Assembly (NCBI GenBank): GCA_001931905.2
Contig: MSJI02000680.1
Span: 1 to 21,186, forward strand
Length of the DNA: 21,186 bases
Origin: Cladosporium sp. IMV 00045
Lineage: Eukaryota; Ascomycota; Dothideomycetes; Cladosporiales; Cladosporiaceae
Direction of reading: 5' to 3'
Shown here: piece by piece, positions 19,749-21,186 of the stretch
Numbering within the stretch: position 1 is the first letter of the stretch
How the letters are laid out: each line of letters begins with the position of its first letter
Notes under the pieces: model-generated
What the model was told of the DNA's origin: nothing
The model's input: only the letters and a program-made list of their open reading frames with translations
Databases searched by the model: none
Position numbers and translations under genes: made by a program

Positions 19749-20267
19749 ATGGGGACACTCGCTTTGATCAGCAAAACACCCAGAACACCGGATCTTACCA
19801 CCGCCCAAGACACGCTCAACATCATGCAATCCGAAGCGAAAGCCGGAAGCTGAGGAGACGACGAAACTCATAGAGACGATCAGATTGGAGCTGAGGAATA
19901 GTACGGCAGACATCGCGCTGAGCATCTCGGTTCGAGAACATGCGAAGGCAGTAGCAACGGAGGCGACGGAGACGGGTCAGAAGGTGTTATCAATGATCAA
20001 AGAGCTGGTAAAAGAAGGCACGCTTCGTCAGGACAAACGAGCGGATGAGATATGCAGCCAATGGAATGCTAGCTTTGGGAAGATGCGATACGTATGGTGT
20101 CAGGGCAGTTTCCCTCCTGGCTCAACGTGTATCCATCGTGGACGCCCTCGAACATAGTCAGAGAGATTCAGGACAACATCCTACAGAACAACCGACCGTT
20201 CATACCAGGAGCGGACTTCAAATTTCGAGTCGGCTGGCTGGCCAGAATAAGCGGTGGACAACAATGA
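19749..20267 (+). pseudogene. Decayed ORF, possibly LINE ORF1/gag-like
   Basis: Three consecutive pieces in different frames read like one protein. The first starts near 19749 (LALISKTPRTPDLTTAQDTL). The second runs from about 19856 to 20046 (TTKLIETIRLELRNSTADIA, then REHAKAVATEATETGQKVLS), a helical, charged segment. The third, 20094-20267, has FPSWLNVYPSWTPSNIVREI and PFIPGADFKFRVGWLARISG. The helical segment reminds me of the N-terminal region of fungal Tad/I-type LINE ORF1, but I see no zinc knuckle or reverse transcriptase nearby, so the identity is uncertain. Frame changes show it is not functional. Confidence 0.35.
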
Positions 20268-20504
20268 ACACAACGCAAGGAGATGCAACAGCCCCGACCG
20301 GGCACTTTGTAACAATAGAAAGGAACAAGTTTCTTCGGAACAATGAACTTACAAAGAACAAGCGCGACGTAGCTTAGACCGCGTCCACATGGACAACGCA
20401 TGAGCTACTGCTGCGAGTAGCAGTAGATCCACACGGACAAGACAAACAGAGTCCTCGAGGTGTTGCAGTTGAGTCTGCTCGCTACAAGCAGGTCCCAGGC
20501 CAGA

Positions 20505-21186
20505 TCAATTTCTTCCTCGCCGCTTTTGAAATGACCAAACCTCGCCTTCTATCCGATCCGGAAAGTGCATCTCCACTAGGCGAAGACTTCGAAGCTCCCG
20601 ACTGCTACGTTGACCAGTGGCCGAATTTTGCTGTTGGGGCTTAGTCACTCTTGACAGTCCTATTGTAGCTGCAGTCTTCTCGGGGATGGGCGACGTTCTT
20701 CTCCTGCTCGTAACCGTCGCTTGGTCTGCTTCCGATGACACGGGATCCTTCGCTTCATCAGCATTATTGTTTTCGGCCCGCAGCTCGCCCAGAAAATGAC
20801 GGGCTTCCGTCGAAGGGTTGCCCCAATGGTCAGTCGCTACAATTCCAGTACAAGGAGCTGTGGCTTCCTCGAGATATTGGGGGGGTTGTGTGCTCGCAGC
20901 ACGTCTCTCTGCAAGGGCCGATTGCTCCTTACGGTGCACAGTGAGCAGACTGTAGTGCCCATTTCGTTCAGGGCCAAGATCATCCACTTGCAACCCCACG
21001 TCAAAGTCGCCAATGGCGTCAAATCGAAGGAGGTCCTGAGGCGGAGTCGATATGATGCTGGAACGTCCAGGTTCGTTAGGACATGGTGAGGACGGGCGGC
21101 CATTAGCTGGTACTTGTTCCAAGTTGTAAGTTGTGCCTACAATGTGTCCGCTCGTTGAGGTTGTCCTAGCGTATGGCCTCTCAAAC
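20505..21186 (-). CDS. 3' part of an unrecognised gene running off the window
   Basis: The minus-strand frame is open from the window edge (21186) to a TGA at 20505-20507, 226 residues with no stop. The edge portion (YARTTSTSGHIVGTTYNLEQ) continues naturally beyond the window, so the start lies outside. The readable part is polar and rich in Ser, Glu, Arg and Pro, with little predicted structure except perhaps DLLRFDAIGDFDVGLQVDDLG. It ends in a basic patch (SFQKRRGRN). I recognise no family; it could be a disordered tail of a nuclear protein. Confidence 0.45.
   Translation of the reverse strand, partial: FERPYARTTSTSGHIVGTTYNLEQVPANGRPSSPCPNEPGRSSIISTPPQDLLRFDAIGDFDVGLQVDDLGPERNGHYSLLTVHRKEQSALAERRAASTQPPQYLEEATAPCTGIVATDHWGNPSTEARHFLGELRAENNNADEAKDPVSSEADQATVTSRRRTSPIPEKTAATIGLSRVTKPQQQNSATGQRSSRELRSLRLVEMHFPDRIEGEVWSFQKRRGRN

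Overview
The window looks like nuclear DNA of a filamentous ascomycete. It has short introns of about 46 to 65 nt with GT...CTGAC...AG signals, a Zn(II)2Cys6 protein, a fungus-specific kinase-like family, Fot1/Pogo and Tc1/mariner-type DNA transposons, a LINE relic, and transposon stop codons of the kind left by RIP-type C-to-T mutation. A Dothideomycete such as a Capnodiales/Mycosphaerellales black fungus is my best guess, but this is inference from gene style only. Nothing looks bacterial or like a viral genome, and I see no rRNA, convincing tRNA or CRISPR array.

Layout. 62-1246 (+): a four-exon gene for a small protein with two C-terminal Myb/SANT-like helices. 1247-2684: gene-poor, with a short telomere-like tract and a probable scrap of the Tc1-like element. 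2685-3569 (+) and 3878-4934 (-): two convergent, unrecognised genes, both rich in CxxC pairs. 5623-8000 (+): a large coiled-coil + nuclease-like + kinase-like gene broken by one frameshift. 8763-10509: a Tc1/mariner-like element with perfect 29-bp inverted ends and a transposase on the minus strand, interrupted once. 10552-11188 (+): a small Zn2Cys6 coiled-coil protein starting just beyond the transposon end. 12110-13510 (-): a decayed LINE reverse transcriptase. 13540-18450: an AT-richer island holding a 165-bp palindromic MITE, a 2.08-kb Fot1/Pogo-like element (14709-16786, TA-flanked, several in-frame stops plus an insertion), and gene-free sequence with recurring TTAAGCTAATTT / ACGTTAAGTTA motifs. 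18715-19160 (-): remains of a TPR protein. 19749-20267 (+): a decayed ORF, possibly LINE ORF1. 20505-21186 (-): the 3' part of an unrecognised gene that runs off the window.

The genes do not form a pathway. The picture is an accessory, transposon-rich compartment in which small regulators (Myb-like, Zn2Cys6), a predicted nuclease-kinase protein and orphan CxxC proteins sit among decaying mobile elements. The strongest candidates for something unusual are the nuclease-kinase-like gene, the TA-flanked MITE related to the neighbouring Pogo element, and the two CxxC-rich convergent genes.
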